A DNA stretch of 64,000 nucleotides from Oscillospiraceae bacterium (GCA_017458335.1 JAFTFT010000005.1:1-64000), one strand, 5' to 3'. Positions 7,439 through 16,241 are shown, numbered from the stretch's first letter. The notes: generated by a model not told the origin, from the sequence alone. Numbers and translations are program-made.

Positions 7439-8362
7439 TTACCTCCTGAGACGCGGGTCCAGCGCATCTCGCAGGCCATCGCCCAGCAGTGTGAAGGCCA
7501 GCATGGTCAGGGCGATTGCACCCGCGGGGAACAGAAGCTGCCAGGGATAAAACTGGAACATCCCCTGTGCGGCTGCCGCCAAAGATCCCCAGCTGGTTTG
7601 CGGCGGCTGGACACCGAGCCCCACATAACTGAGAAACGCCTCATTGAAAATAAAACCAGGGATACGAAAGGTGGTGTCCACAAGAATGACGCTCATGGTA
7701 TTGGGGATCAGGTGCCGAAGAACGATCTTCACGGGTGAAATGTCCATGAGCCGCGCCGCTGTCACATATTCGCTCCGGCTGATCTGCAGCATCTGGCTGC
7801 GGACGATCCTGGCCGTGGGACACCAACCGGTGATTGTCATGGCAAAGATCATGGCTGCAATGCTTTTGCTGTCAATCACGACGGAGACCAAAATGATGAC
7901 CAGAAGATTGGGAACGCTGGAGAAAATGTCCACCACGCGCATCATCAGATCGTCCGCCCGGCCGCCCAGCAGCGCGGCGAGTCCCCCGTAGAGACTGCCA
8001 AGCACAATGACGATGACCGCGCCGGTCAGGCCAATGGCAATAGAAGCCCGGCCGCCTATACAGGTGCGGGTGAAGAGATCGCGGCCCATGCTGTCGGTGC
8101 CAAACCAATGCTCCGCGCTTGGGGCGAGGTTTCGCGCCCTGGCGTTGGCGCGCTCCGCGACAGGGTAGGTGCTGACCAGGGGGCCGAAGACGACCAGCAG
8201 CACCAGCAAAAGCAGGAGGATCGCCGCCGCAACGGCGATTTTGTTTTTCCGGAAACGGCTCCACGCGTCCCGCGCATAGGTCACGGGTCTGGAGGCCAGA
8301 CGTTCCTGTTCCTCTGTTGAAGAGACGCCCTCGATCACAAAATCGTTCGGAGAGAATTCCAT
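7439..8362 (-). CDS. oppC: Oligopeptide ABC transporter permease OppC
   Basis: 307 residues, with a first membrane helix near 35-60 preceded by the OppC_N-type amphipathic segment, a periplasm-facing loop (HWFGTDSMGRDLFTR), five further helices and the EAA loop (EYVTAARLMDISPVKIVLRH) that docks the ATPases. GTDxxGRD is diagnostic for the DppC/OppC subfamily. Start and oppB stop share a base (TGATG), so translation is coupled. Confidence 0.9.
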   Translation of the reverse strand: MEFSPNDFVIEGVSSTEEQERLASRPVTYARDAWSRFRKNKIAVAAAILLLLLVLLVVFGPLVSTYPVAERANARARNLAPSAEHWFGTDSMGRDLFTRTCIGGRASIAIGLTGAVIVIVLGSLYGGLAALLGGRADDLMMRVVDIFSSVPNLLVIILVSVVIDSKSIAAMIFAMTITGWCPTARIVRSQMLQISRSEYVTAARLMDISPVKIVLRHLIPNTMSVILVDTTFRIPGFIFNEAFLSYVGLGVQPPQTSWGSLAAAAQGMFQFYPWQLLFPAGAIALTMLAFTLLGDGLRDALDPRLRR

Positions 8363-9297
8363 CAGGCAGCCTCCTCTCCCACGGTACGGATACGTGGGTC
8401 AAGCAGCATCAGCAGGATATCCGATACCAGGATAGAGCAGACGTAGATGCCCGTCAGTACGACGTTCAGCCCGAGCACGACAAAATAATCCCGGTCGCTG
8501 ATGGCGGAGATGAAGTACCGCCCCAGACCGGGCAGCGAGAAGATGGACTCCACAATAAAGGAACCCGAAAAGATCCCGGCCACGCTGACGCAGATCATCG
8601 TCACACAGGGCAGAAGTGCGTTACGGAGCATGTGGTGGGTAATGATGCGCCGCTCGCTCAGACCTTTGGCCTCGGCGGTGAGGATATAGTCCTGATTCAC
8701 CACGTCCAGCATGCTCGAGCGCATATACCGCGCGTAGGTAGCCAGCGGCCCGACGCACATACAGATCACCGGCAGCACCAGATAGCGCGCGCCGTTATAC
8801 CCGGTGGTCGGGAAAACCGGCCAGGTGACGGTCAGCGCATATTGCAGCACCGAAGCGATCACAAAGGTGGGGATCGTCGTTCCCAGCAGGGCGAGCAGCA
8901 TGACCGCCCGGTCTGGCCACCGATCCCGTTTCAGCGCGGCGAGGACGCCGCAGCCCAGGCCCAGAAGAACACCGACAGCCAGTGCGATTCCGCCAACCAG
9001 AGCGGATACGGGCGAGTAGTTTGCCACGATGTCCGCCACCTTCCGCCCCGGATAGCGCAGCGACTGGCCCAAATTCCCCGAAAAGAGCTGCTTGAGGTAC
9101 ATTAGATACTGCTTCCCGACGGGCTGGTCGAAGCCGTAAGACACAAGATAAGCCTGCCTCGTCTCCTCGGGCAGATCCTGCACCATGGCGGTGATGGGAT
9201 CACCGGGGATCGCATGCAGCAGGAAAAAAGTGATGCTCGTCACGATCCACATCACCAGGGCCATATACAGGATTCGTTTTAGAATATATTTGAACAT
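8362..9297 (-). CDS. oppB: Oligopeptide ABC transporter permease OppB
   Basis: 311 residues from ATG 9297 (MFKYILKRILYMALVMW, the typical OppB start). An ATG two codons upstream is equally possible, since the ribosome binding site is weak. Six membrane helices, the FFLLHAIPGDP motif after helix 1 and the EAA loop (DYILTAEAKGLSERRIITHH) identify the DppB/OppB subfamily. A strong hairpin (9311-9346) sits between the binding-protein gene and this one, and probably lowers permease expression relative to the binding protein. Confidence 0.9.
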   Translation of the reverse strand: MFKYILKRILYMALVMWIVTSITFFLLHAIPGDPITAMVQDLPEETRQAYLVSYGFDQPVGKQYLMYLKQLFSGNLGQSLRYPGRKVADIVANYSPVSALVGGIALAVGVLLGLGCGVLAALKRDRWPDRAVMLLALLGTTIPTFVIASVLQYALTVTWPVFPTTGYNGARYLVLPVICMCVGPLATYARYMRSSMLDVVNQDYILTAEAKGLSERRIITHHMLRNALLPCVTMICVSVAGIFSGSFIVESIFSLPGLGRYFISAISDRDYFVVLGLNVVLTGIYVCSILVSDILLMLLDPRIRTVGEEAA

Positions 9298-9310
9298 GGG
9301 CATCCAACTT

Positions 9311-9346
9311 TCAAAAAGCCGGTGCAGATGCGTCTGCACCGGCTTT
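9311..9346 (-). terminator. Intercistronic terminator/attenuator between oppA and oppB
   Basis: AAAGCCGGTGCAGA pairs perfectly with TCTGCACCGGCTTT around a four-base loop (14 base pairs). On the minus strand it is followed by five T. Partial termination or mRNA protection here would give more OppA than membrane subunits. Confidence 0.8.
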
Positions 9347-9355
9347 GGTTCCTAT

Positions 9356-10999
9356 TCAGCGGTCGGAGGTGAAGAGGGGCTTCAACCCGGTGGTGTCAAA
9401 GGGATTGACGGGGATCCCACTCACATAGCTGTAAGCATAGGTCTGCGTGGCGTTGTAGTAGGTCGGCGCGATAGCGGCGTCGCTGATCAGCATGGCCTCA
9501 GCCTGCTGATAGTTTGCAAGGCGCACCGCATCGTCCATGCTGGCGGAGCCCTCGGAGACCAGGAGTGCATAGTCCGCATTCACCCAGCGGGACTGTCCGC
9601 CGGTGGACCAGCGGCTGAGCTGGAAGAGCGGCTCATAGGTCGAGCCCCAGCCGACGCTGCCGATCTGATAATTGCCATCCCGGATGCTGGCAAGAGCACT
9701 CTCGTTGAAGTCGATCTCGATCTTCACACCCAGAGTGTCCTCCCACATCTGCTGATAGAGCTCGGCGTTGGTTCGGCCCGCGGCACTGGTATCGCGCCAG
9801 GTGAAGGTATAGGTCAGCGCGGCAGGATCGGAGCCGAGCCCGGCCTCTGCCATGCCCTCCAGCAGCAGGGCGGCGGGGTCCTGATCCCGCAGTTCAAGCA
9901 GCGGCTCGGCAGTCGCCTCCCGGAAGTTGACGTCCCCCACATAGCAGACGGTGGGGACAAGTCCGAAGGCGGGCGTACCCAGACCTCCGTTTGTAATCTC
10001 AATGATCAGCGCCCGATCAAGAGCCAGCGAGAAAGCCTGCCGGATCTTGGCGTTCGACAGCATGGGATCTTCACAGTTGAACACGATCATGGCGGTGCGG
10101 TCCGTGGTAATGTTCAGCACGTAGAGATCGTCCCGTGCGTCAAACTTCGCGGCGTACTCCGGCGCGTTAACCGTGGCATAGTCCAGCGAGCCGTTTTCCA
10201 GGGAGGCCATCTGGGCGCTCTCGTCAGGGATGATCTGATAGGTGAAGCGGGATAACTGCACGTTTTTCACATCCCAATACTGCTCGTTGCGGCTGAAGCT
10301 CAGTTCGCTGTTATGCACCCAGGTGTCCAGCTTGAAGGGGCCGCAGGAAGAGAACGTACCCGCCTCGCTGCCGTAGCCGTCACCGCAGGCGGTCACGTCG
10401 CTTTCCCGGCATGGGAAAATGTCCACCGTGGAGAGAAAGGCCGGGTTGGGCGCGTTGAGGGTAATGACCAACGTGCTGTCGTTCTCCGCGACAACACCGA
10501 TCTCTTCAGGGCTCACTTCGCCGTTATACGCCGCCTCGAAGTTCACGATACTGAAAAAGTCACTGGCAAAGCTCCAGGCGTTGGCGGGGTCGGCCTCACG
10601 CCGCAGGGCAAAAGCATAATCCGCGGCCGTAACGCTCTCACCATCGTCCCAACGGTTTTCCCGCAGGGTAAAGGTATAGATCAGACCGTCATCTGATACC
10701 GTCCAGCTCTCCGCGCCGGCCTCGGTGACGATCCCGTTTTCGATCCGGGTCAGCGGCTCTGTGATGGAGTGCAGGATATTGCGGTCAATGATCCCCAGAA
10801 AGCGGGCGCAGTCCAGCGTGGAAGGGTCGGACGTGATCAAGGCGTTGATAAACTGCTCCGCATCCCGTGTGCCGTTGTCCTCCGGAACCGTGTTGACCGC
10901 TGCAGCAGGCTGCGTGGTTTGCGCAGCGTTCTGCGCGCCGCAGGCACAAAGCGACAATATGAGCGCAAGCGCGAGCAAAAGTGTGACGGTTTTCTTCAT
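9356..10999 (-). CDS. oppA: Peptide-binding lipoprotein OppA
   Basis: 547 residues from ATG 10999, preceded by GGAGGACCGCC. An upstream ATG at 11047 would add 16 residues ahead of the signal peptide and overlap the previous gene, so it was rejected. Lipoprotein signal peptide MKKTVTLLLALALILSLCAC with the lipobox Cys at about residue 18-20. The mature part is an SBP family 5 protein: YTFTLRENRWDDGESVTAADYAFAL-type segment, FKLDTWVHNSELSFSRNEQY, and the C-terminal domain ending GLKPLFTSDR. It captures peptides on the outer face for OppBCDF. Confidence 0.9.
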   Translation of the reverse strand: MKKTVTLLLALALILSLCACGAQNAAQTTQPAAAVNTVPEDNGTRDAEQFINALITSDPSTLDCARFLGIIDRNILHSITEPLTRIENGIVTEAGAESWTVSDDGLIYTFTLRENRWDDGESVTAADYAFALRREADPANAWSFASDFFSIVNFEAAYNGEVSPEEIGVVAENDSTLVITLNAPNPAFLSTVDIFPCRESDVTACGDGYGSEAGTFSSCGPFKLDTWVHNSELSFSRNEQYWDVKNVQLSRFTYQIIPDESAQMASLENGSLDYATVNAPEYAAKFDARDDLYVLNITTDRTAMIVFNCEDPMLSNAKIRQAFSLALDRALIIEITNGGLGTPAFGLVPTVCYVGDVNFREATAEPLLELRDQDPAALLLEGMAEAGLGSDPAALTYTFTWRDTSAAGRTNAELYQQMWEDTLGVKIEIDFNESALASIRDGNYQIGSVGWGSTYEPLFQLSRWSTGGQSRWVNADYALLVSEGSASMDDAVRLANYQQAEAMLISDAAIAPTYYNATQTYAYSYVSGIPVNPFDTTGLKPLFTSDR

Positions 11000-11009
11000 G
11001 GCGGTCCTC

Positions 11010-12062
11010 CTAAAAACGTTCTTCTTTGGACATGTAGACCGGGGCATCCAGCATAGCCAAAAGCTCCGGCGACAGATATTCTTTTCGGATCACAGCAGAG
11101 AGCACATACGCGTCAAACCAGGCGTCGGTCATTACATAATGGCCGTCCGGCCCGGTATCCATGCCATGACTGTCCTGTACCCTCCAGCGGCCGTCACTCG
11201 CCCAGCCGTCAATGCTCATCACGTGGCAGGCGTTAATCTGACGATAGGCGATCGCCTCTGCTTTTGGCAGCCGTGGAGATTCAGACAGTGCAAGCTCGCC
11301 CAGGCTCCGGCTTCCCTCCTGCCGGACATCCGCGCCGATCACCACCTGCTCCCCGTTTTGCAGCTGCCGCAGGGTGAGAGCCTTGACGGTTGTCATATCC
11401 ACGCTCAAAAGCGTCAGGAAGGGATCGCGCTCATCCACATTTTTCTCTTCGTGACAGGCGCATGGACTCGGGAATCGAGAACCGGGGTGGTGGATCAGCG
11501 TTACGTATTCTGTCAGGTCGATGCCGCTGTCCTGGTAAAAACCTTGCGGAGTGGTTTCTCTGTCCTGAACCCAAATGTGTTGAGGCGGTGCACCCAGCTG
11601 CTCTCGAAGGATTTCTTCGATCTCCCGGAGGATATGAGTCTTATCCGCTTCTCCGTTTCGCAGTTCCCGGGCCCCCAGGCGCAGCCGTGTATTCAGCGCC
11701 CAGGTCAAGGGGACGCTGTTCTCTGTCGCGACGGTGTCCGGCATAGCGTCCAGCGGTATGAGTCCGTGATCCGCGACGTAGGAAGCGAAATAGCACCACT
11801 GCCCCACCGTGGAAATGGGCTCCCGCAACAGCGCGGAGAGCGCAGGGTCATTCAGTGGACGATCTTTGCTCTCTTCAATACTCCGCAGAAAAGTCTTGCT
11901 TTTTTGCATCTGATCGAAGTAATAGATGTAGTTGGTGGAAAACTGTATCCCCAGCTTTTGCCGAAAGGGTGCCAGAGAGGCATAGATCCAGCAGCGCCCG
12001 TTCTGCTTTTGATCGCAGAGCAGACCGGGGAACAGGTCGATGTCAAATGTGCGGGACAGCAT
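11010..12062 (-). CDS. PepC/bleomycin-hydrolase-like cysteine peptidase (divergent)
   Basis: 350 residues, about 90 shorter than usual PepC (around 440), mostly missing the N-terminal segment. The papain-like Gln and Cys are kept (DQKQNGRCWIYA, Cys near 25), as is the His in NACHVMSIDGWA near 282. The third catalytic position differs: families have W-x-V-x-N-S-W-G, here WRVQDSHG, so the Asn is Asp and the Trp is His. The rest of the C-terminal fold (GHYVMTDAWFDAYVLSAVIR) is normal. Cytoplasmic, no signal. It would trim peptides brought in by the Opp system 10 bases downstream, or act as a weakened or altered hydrolase. Its start shares a base with the MDR stop (TGATG). Confidence 0.8.
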   Translation of the reverse strand: MLSRTFDIDLFPGLLCDQKQNGRCWIYASLAPFRQKLGIQFSTNYIYYFDQMQKSKTFLRSIEESKDRPLNDPALSALLREPISTVGQWCYFASYVADHGLIPLDAMPDTVATENSVPLTWALNTRLRLGARELRNGEADKTHILREIEEILREQLGAPPQHIWVQDRETTPQGFYQDSGIDLTEYVTLIHHPGSRFPSPCACHEEKNVDERDPFLTLLSVDMTTVKALTLRQLQNGEQVVIGADVRQEGSRSLGELALSESPRLPKAEAIAYRQINACHVMSIDGWASDGRWRVQDSHGMDTGPDGHYVMTDAWFDAYVLSAVIRKEYLSPELLAMLDAPVYMSKEERF

Positions 12063-13015
12063 CAGACCGTGACCACGACTTTTCCGTTGACTTTTTTGCT
12101 GTCCTGAGCAGCCACTGCGTCCTGAATGTGGTCCAGATCAAATACCTGACCGGCGTGGGGCTGCAGATCATGCGCGTTCAGAAAAGCGAAGATCTCATCC
12201 ATGATCTCCTGCGTGGGGTAGTTGGAGAAAAAGCCGGTGAGATACACACCGTTAGGTATTTCTTTGATGGGGTCGAAGTTGTCCAGCTCAAACACACCGC
12301 CCAGAATGCCGGTGTTGCAGACGATAGCGCCCTTGTCCACAGCTGTCAGCGTATCCCGCAGATTTCGCGGGCCGATCAGATCCAACGCCTTGGTAACGCC
12401 GTGAACCTTTCCGGTGATCACGCCCTCGTCCAGGACGATCTCATCCGTGCCTGCCTCTTCAAGAAGTCCAAACTTGCTCTCCCGATGAGTCGTGCCGATC
12501 ACCCGGCAGCCCATTGCTTTGGCCAGCTGGATGACAGAGTAGCCCAGAGCGCAGGTCGCACCGCGTACCAGCAGCGCGTCTTCAGGCTTTAAACGCAGAC
12601 ATTCAAACAGCGAACCCCAGGCAGTAAAATAGGTCTCCGGCACCGCGCCCAGCTGCTCCCAGGGAAGGTCGCTGTGAATGGCAAACACATGGTGCTCCGG
12701 CAGCAGGGCATATTCCGCGTAGCTGCCGTCAAAGCTGCGGCCCATACCACCCATAAGTGCACATACCTTTTGCCCTTTCTCAAAGCGGGTGTCCCCGGGA
12801 TCGGCTACTTCGCCCACACATTCGATGCCGGGTATGACCGGCTTCTTGATATAGTTTTCTTCAATTTCCATTGTGCGGAGTACCTTTTCTGAATGGTTCA
12901 GGCCAAAGGCTTTCACTTTTACCAATACCCAGCCTGATTTAACCTTGGGTACTGGCATCTCAGTCAGCTTGATTTCTTCAATCGGTGTAACCTTTTCCAA
13001 TACAACTGCTTTCAT
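12062..13015 (-). CDS. MDR-superfamily quinone-oxidoreductase-like enzyme
   Basis: 317 residues. N-terminal GroES-like domain (MKAVVLEKVTPIEEIKL, then VLVKVKAFGLNHSEKVLR), then a Rossmann domain with an ATCALGYSVIQLAKAMGCRVIGTT nucleotide-binding turn near 150-170. No structural-zinc Cys cluster and no complete catalytic zinc set, so it belongs with the zinc-free quinone oxidoreductases that use NADPH. Substrate unknown. The stop of the preceding (broken) gene overlaps its ATG by ATGA, which implies coupled translation. Confidence 0.85.
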   Translation of the reverse strand: MKAVVLEKVTPIEEIKLTEMPVPKVKSGWVLVKVKAFGLNHSEKVLRTMEIEENYIKKPVIPGIECVGEVADPGDTRFEKGQKVCALMGGMGRSFDGSYAEYALLPEHHVFAIHSDLPWEQLGAVPETYFTAWGSLFECLRLKPEDALLVRGATCALGYSVIQLAKAMGCRVIGTTHRESKFGLLEEAGTDEIVLDEGVITGKVHGVTKALDLIGPRNLRDTLTAVDKGAIVCNTGILGGVFELDNFDPIKEIPNGVYLTGFFSNYPTQEIMDEIFAFLNAHDLQPHAGQVFDLDHIQDAVAAQDSKKVNGKVVVTV

Positions 13016-13427
13016 GGATCAGCCTTCTTTCTCGTAGTTTCTCGGTTATTAATAATCAGCATGTCCGCAAGCCGGTCGCTCAGCATATTTCCCAAACGTT
13101 TTTCCAGGTGGCGCACTTCGCTGCTGCCCTTGATTTCCACTGCATTTTCTTCGTTTCTTGTTCACTCTCTGCTTTCAAACTCCGTCAGCTCCGGATCGCT
13201 CAGGTATGAGAACGTCGCTTCCTCCTCGCGGAGGATTTCCAGCACTAACCAGAGCTCAGGATGCTGGAGCATATCCGCCCCCTCAGGAAAAAGTGGGGCT
13301 GACGGTGATAGAGAATACTGAAATCCAGGCAGTTGTACAAAACATCTTCCTGCTGCTTTCCGCTCATGCTCTGCAAGCCTGGACCCATATCCAGCTCAAA
13401 GGTAAACAGCTGTTCCGTGTTAATCAT
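13012..13427 (-). pseudogene. Small operon gene with a frameshift and an in-frame stop
   Basis: The frame starts at 13427 (MINTEQLFTFELDMG). Protein-like reading continues only if one shifts by -1 at the CTTTTTCC tract near 13278 into PEGADMLQHPELWLVLEILR. It then meets an in-frame TGA near 13164 after EFESRE, and continues in the same frame with TRNEENAVEIKGSSEVRHLEK and ends RKKADP at a TGA that overlaps the next ATG. The continuous charged, helical character and the ATGA junction suggest a former gene of about 135 codons. Two lesions make decay likelier than recoding. Family unknown. Confidence 0.5.
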
Positions 13428-13469
13428 TCCTTAGCTTGCTTCCATTATAAATTCATCATGCTCTCCGCC

Positions 13470-13910
13470 TCAATGCAGTTTCCAGACCGTGATTCCTGTG
13501 TTCGGGTCAGTCATCCGACCGAGACCGTCGCCGGAAACCGGTTCGATCACAAGCTCTGCTGTATAGCTGACCACGGCGCTTTTCAGATGCCCGCCGAAGA
13601 AGGAAATGCTACCGTCTTCGTTCAGATAGGAGAACATTGCGTGTGCATGTTCAAAAATCTGTCCGTCTTCATCGTGCGAGATGTTTCCGTCCAGAGAAGC
13701 CAGTTCCAGCATGCCGCCTTTGTGGTGATCCAGGAAATCGTCTTTTTCCGGAATATAGGTGGCGACACAGACTTGTCCAAAAGCACCGATTCCATGAAAG
13801 GTCGCGGATCGGATGTCCGCATTCCGGCAGACTTGCAAAATCATTGCCAGAAGTTCATCGCCTTTATCGAGACGGAGATATATTTTTTCGTCAAGCTTTC
13901 GATAGTCCAT
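13470..13910 (-). CDS. PPC/DUF296-domain protein
   Basis: 146 residues from ATG 13910 (MDYRKLDEKIYLRLDKGDEL). The upstream ATG at 14006 would lie inside the nitroreductase gene and add unrelated residues. The strand-helix pattern with ATFHGIGAFGQV, then LASLDGNISHDEDGQIFEHAHAMFS and GGHLKSAVVSYTAEL, matches the PPC (DUF296) fold, a small trimeric domain often found free-standing in bacteria, with a conserved His cluster (here HAHAMF and GGHL). Biochemical role unknown. It overlaps the nitroreductase gene by 20 bases. Confidence 0.75.
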   Translation of the reverse strand: MDYRKLDEKIYLRLDKGDELLAMILQVCRNADIRSATFHGIGAFGQVCVATYIPEKDDFLDHHKGGMLELASLDGNISHDEDGQIFEHAHAMFSYLNEDGSISFFGGHLKSAVVSYTAELVIEPVSGDGLGRMTDPNTGITVWKLH

Positions 13911-14565
13911 TTGACTCTGACTCCCTGAATGTAACTGTCGCCGCTTCCTCAAAGAAATCGGTCCGATAGGGTTTGGCAAAGCTGTTATCAAAACAGGTGT
14001 GCGCAATGGGATGGCGTTTCCCGCTCATGTGTGGATTGGGCTTAAAATCCTTAGCGGGATATCCCACATAGAGCATCCCGTTAATTTCAAAGTTCTCGGG
14101 AATACCTAGAAGCTCACGCGCCTTGTCATGGTCAAAATAACTGATCCAGACCGTGCCGAGACCAAGACTAGCCGCCTCCAGCATCATGTGGGTGGTGACG
14201 ATGGTGGCATCCGTAGAACCACTGCTCTGTCCGTTCTGCGGATGTGTCCAGCAAGCGGTTTTATCCCAGCAGATCAAAAACACCAAGGGGGCACCGTAAT
14301 AGTAGACGTTATGCTTATGATCGGCGGTGTCGCACTCTTCTGTCAACTCCGCATACTTCTTGTCATATCCGAATGTGCAAAACTGCCGCACTTTATTAAG
14401 ACTCTCCGGTGTGTTCAGCACAAGAATACGCTGTGGCTGATAATCTACTGCGGTGGGACTCCAACGTCCAGCCTCCAGGATCAAATCGATCTTTTCTTTT
14501 TCAACTGGCCTCTGATCAAACTTGCGTACTGTTACGCGCATCTTGGAAATATCGCGAAAATCCAT
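13891..14565 (-). CDS. Nitroreductase-family flavoprotein
   Basis: 224 residues. The N-terminal RVTVRKFDQRPVEKEKIDLILEAGRWSPTA is the FMN-binding RxSxRxF...A...APS-type motif. The middle has MMLEAASLGLGTVWISYFD and the end LYVGYPAKDFKPNP. Such enzymes reduce nitro groups, quinones or enones with NAD(P)H and FMN, as dimers in the cytoplasm. The neighbouring riboflavin-type S-component fits a flavin need. It follows the S-component gene by three bases. Confidence 0.85.
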   Translation of the reverse strand: MDFRDISKMRVTVRKFDQRPVEKEKIDLILEAGRWSPTAVDYQPQRILVLNTPESLNKVRQFCTFGYDKKYAELTEECDTADHKHNVYYYGAPLVFLICWDKTACWTHPQNGQSSGSTDATIVTTHMMLEAASLGLGTVWISYFDHDKARELLGIPENFEINGMLYVGYPAKDFKPNPHMSGKRHPIAHTCFDNSFAKPYRTDFFEEAATVTFRESESNGLSKA

Positions 14566-14568
14566 AGC

Positions 14569-15174
14569 TTACCTTCCTTTCAGAATGAGTGAGAGACGCT
14601 TATACAAAAGCATGGTCACAATGGATACAAGCAGCCCTTTTATCGTATTCATCGGCAGAGCATTGAGCAAAACCACGTCCAATTTGGTATGAATGAAAGG
14701 AATGAACTCCGCAAAGGCTTGGATCATCTGCTCTATGGGCATAAAGACTTCAAACAACGGCAAGAGAATATAGTAATTCGTCAGCGCTGACATAAAGCCC
14801 ATGCAGACGCTGCCTGTCAGGCATCCAATCAGTGCGGTCCTGCGGCTCTTTTGGTGTTTGTAAAGGATGCCGGCTGGAAAAACAAGTGCGCTTCCCATCA
14901 AGAAATTGGCGAGTTCTCCAATTCCACCTGTTGCTGAATGCATCAGATGCAGGGCATTTTTGACCGCTTCGATCACCATACCCCAGAGCGGCCCATAGGC
15001 AAAGGCTCCAATCAGAGCGGGCAAATCTGAAAAATCCATTTTGGCAAAGGCGGGCGACAGAGGCATGGGAAACTCCAAAAACTGAAGGACAAAGGCGACA
15101 GCGGAAAGCATTGCTGTGCCGATCATGGTATGAAGTTTACGGCTGGATGGCTTCATCTTTCTCTCACTACTCAT
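14569..15174 (-). CDS. ECF transporter S-component, RibU-like
   Basis: 201 residues, six predicted membrane helices. The segment AYGPLWGMVIEAVKNALHLM followed by TGGIGELANFLMG closely matches riboflavin-specific S-components (the Lys-Asn-x-x-His and Gly-Glu-x-x-Asn-Phe motifs). It binds the vitamin and relies on the shared ECF module (EcfA, EcfA', EcfT), which is not in this window. The start overlaps the lacI-type stop by four bases. Ligand riboflavin is an inference; a related flavin precursor is possible. Confidence 0.8.
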   Translation of the reverse strand: MSSERKMKPSSRKLHTMIGTAMLSAVAFVLQFLEFPMPLSPAFAKMDFSDLPALIGAFAYGPLWGMVIEAVKNALHLMHSATGGIGELANFLMGSALVFPAGILYKHQKSRRTALIGCLTGSVCMGFMSALTNYYILLPLFEVFMPIEQMIQAFAEFIPFIHTKLDVVLLNALPMNTIKGLLVSIVTMLLYKRLSLILKGR

Positions 15175-16175
15175 AATGTCTGGCCCGGCAGGATGCTGGT
15201 CGGAATCACAATGCGTTTTTCCAAAACCGGTCGTTTTTCAATCCTGTCGAGGAGCATTTCACAGGCACTGCGTGTGATGAGTTTGACGTTCAGCTGCACA
15301 GATGTGATGTTCAGGACCTCTGTGCAGGCGTCGGAGACAGCTTCAAAACCGATCAGTTTTATATCGTCGGGGATTAGGAGGCCGCTGTTGCGTATGCCGA
15401 CATAAGCGCCAAGCGCGCAGGCGTCGTTCATGGCAAAAATGCTGTCAAAATCGGCGCCCTTGGACAGCAGATAACGCAGCATCTCCTGACTCTCCGTGAC
15501 AGTGCTTTTCAGCTCTGGCAGATGAACGATCTGCTCGTCTGTAAGTGGGAGGCCCTGAGCGGCGAATTCCTGCTCGAAACCTTTGATCCTATCCTTTTCT
15601 CGATTCCCGAGCTGGGTGCCGGTGAGAAGGATCGGTTTTTTGCAGCCTTTGCGCAGCAGTTCCTGTGCGGCCATACTGCCTGAAACCAGATGATCGCTGT
15701 CCACCCGGTAGATATGCTCGGTTTTCTCCGGCCTGTCATTACAGTCGATCCAAAGATGTGGGATTTTGCTATGCAGATGCTCTCTGATGGATAAATAGTC
15801 GCAGCCAACCAGAATAAGTCCTTCGACATTTGCGTCATACAGCGTATCGAGCACAAAGGGAAGATGACCGGTCTGACCCTCCGTGTTCATGGCCACAGTG
15901 CCGATCCCGCGATCTCGCATATAGATGCCGATATTACCGAGGACAGCGTGATAGTAATCGGAATGACTCGAGACAATGACTGTGCCGATCTTACTGACCT
16001 TCGGCGGCGTGACCGAGGAGGCGGCATACTCATATTTTTCCAGCGCGTCCAGAACGGTGCGGCGCGTGCTGTCTGTTACCGAACTGTCGTTGTTGATCAC
16101 ACGGGATACCGTCGCCGTCGAAACGCCGCACTGCTCGGCGATGAAGCGAATGGAAATTTTTTTTCTTTGAGACAT
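15171..16175 (-). CDS. LacI-family transcriptional regulator
   Basis: 334 residues from ATG 16175 (AAAGGAGAAGCC upstream); the longer frame starting at 16223 lacks a ribosome binding site. N-terminal helix-turn-helix and hinge: ISIRFIAEQCGVSTATVSRV, then INNDSSVTDSTRRTVLDALE. The rest is a periplasmic-binding-protein-like sensor (VEGLILVGCDYLS; AMNDACALGAYVGIRNSGLLIPDDIKLIGF). It is the first gene of the long leftward operon and diverges from the FMN/FAD reductase gene. Four palindromes in between are its likely operators, so it probably controls both directions and itself. Confidence 0.85.
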   Translation of the reverse strand: MSQRKKISIRFIAEQCGVSTATVSRVINNDSSVTDSTRRTVLDALEKYEYAASSVTPPKVSKIGTVIVSSHSDYYHAVLGNIGIYMRDRGIGTVAMNTEGQTGHLPFVLDTLYDANVEGLILVGCDYLSIREHLHSKIPHLWIDCNDRPEKTEHIYRVDSDHLVSGSMAAQELLRKGCKKPILLTGTQLGNREKDRIKGFEQEFAAQGLPLTDEQIVHLPELKSTVTESQEMLRYLLSKGADFDSIFAMNDACALGAYVGIRNSGLLIPDDIKLIGFEAVSDACTEVLNITSVQLNVKLITRSACEMLLDRIEKRPVLEKRIVIPTSILPGQTL

Positions 16176-16213
16176 GGCTTCTCCTTTCCGTGGCGACCAG
16201 AATTCTTTGAAAC

Positions 16214-16241
16214 AGTATATCATATGTTTTGTAAAATTACA
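16214..16241 (-). promoter_or_regulatory. Leftward promoter of the lacI-opp-licD operon with operator
   Basis: On the minus strand: TGTAAT at 16241-16236, a 16-base spacer, TATACT at 16219-16214. The palindrome TGTAA-AA-TTACA (16230-16241) covers the -35 and the start of the spacer, so a bound repressor would block it. Confidence 0.6.

Noticed and set aside
13140-13170. Selenocysteine at the in-frame TGA of the broken gene
   Set aside because: The gene also needs a frameshift, and no clear SECIS-like hairpin directly after the TGA was seen, so decay is simpler.
13061-13321. Plus-strand genes between 13061 and 13928
   Set aside because: They run antisense to the broken small gene and the PPC gene, whose junctions and homology are convincing.
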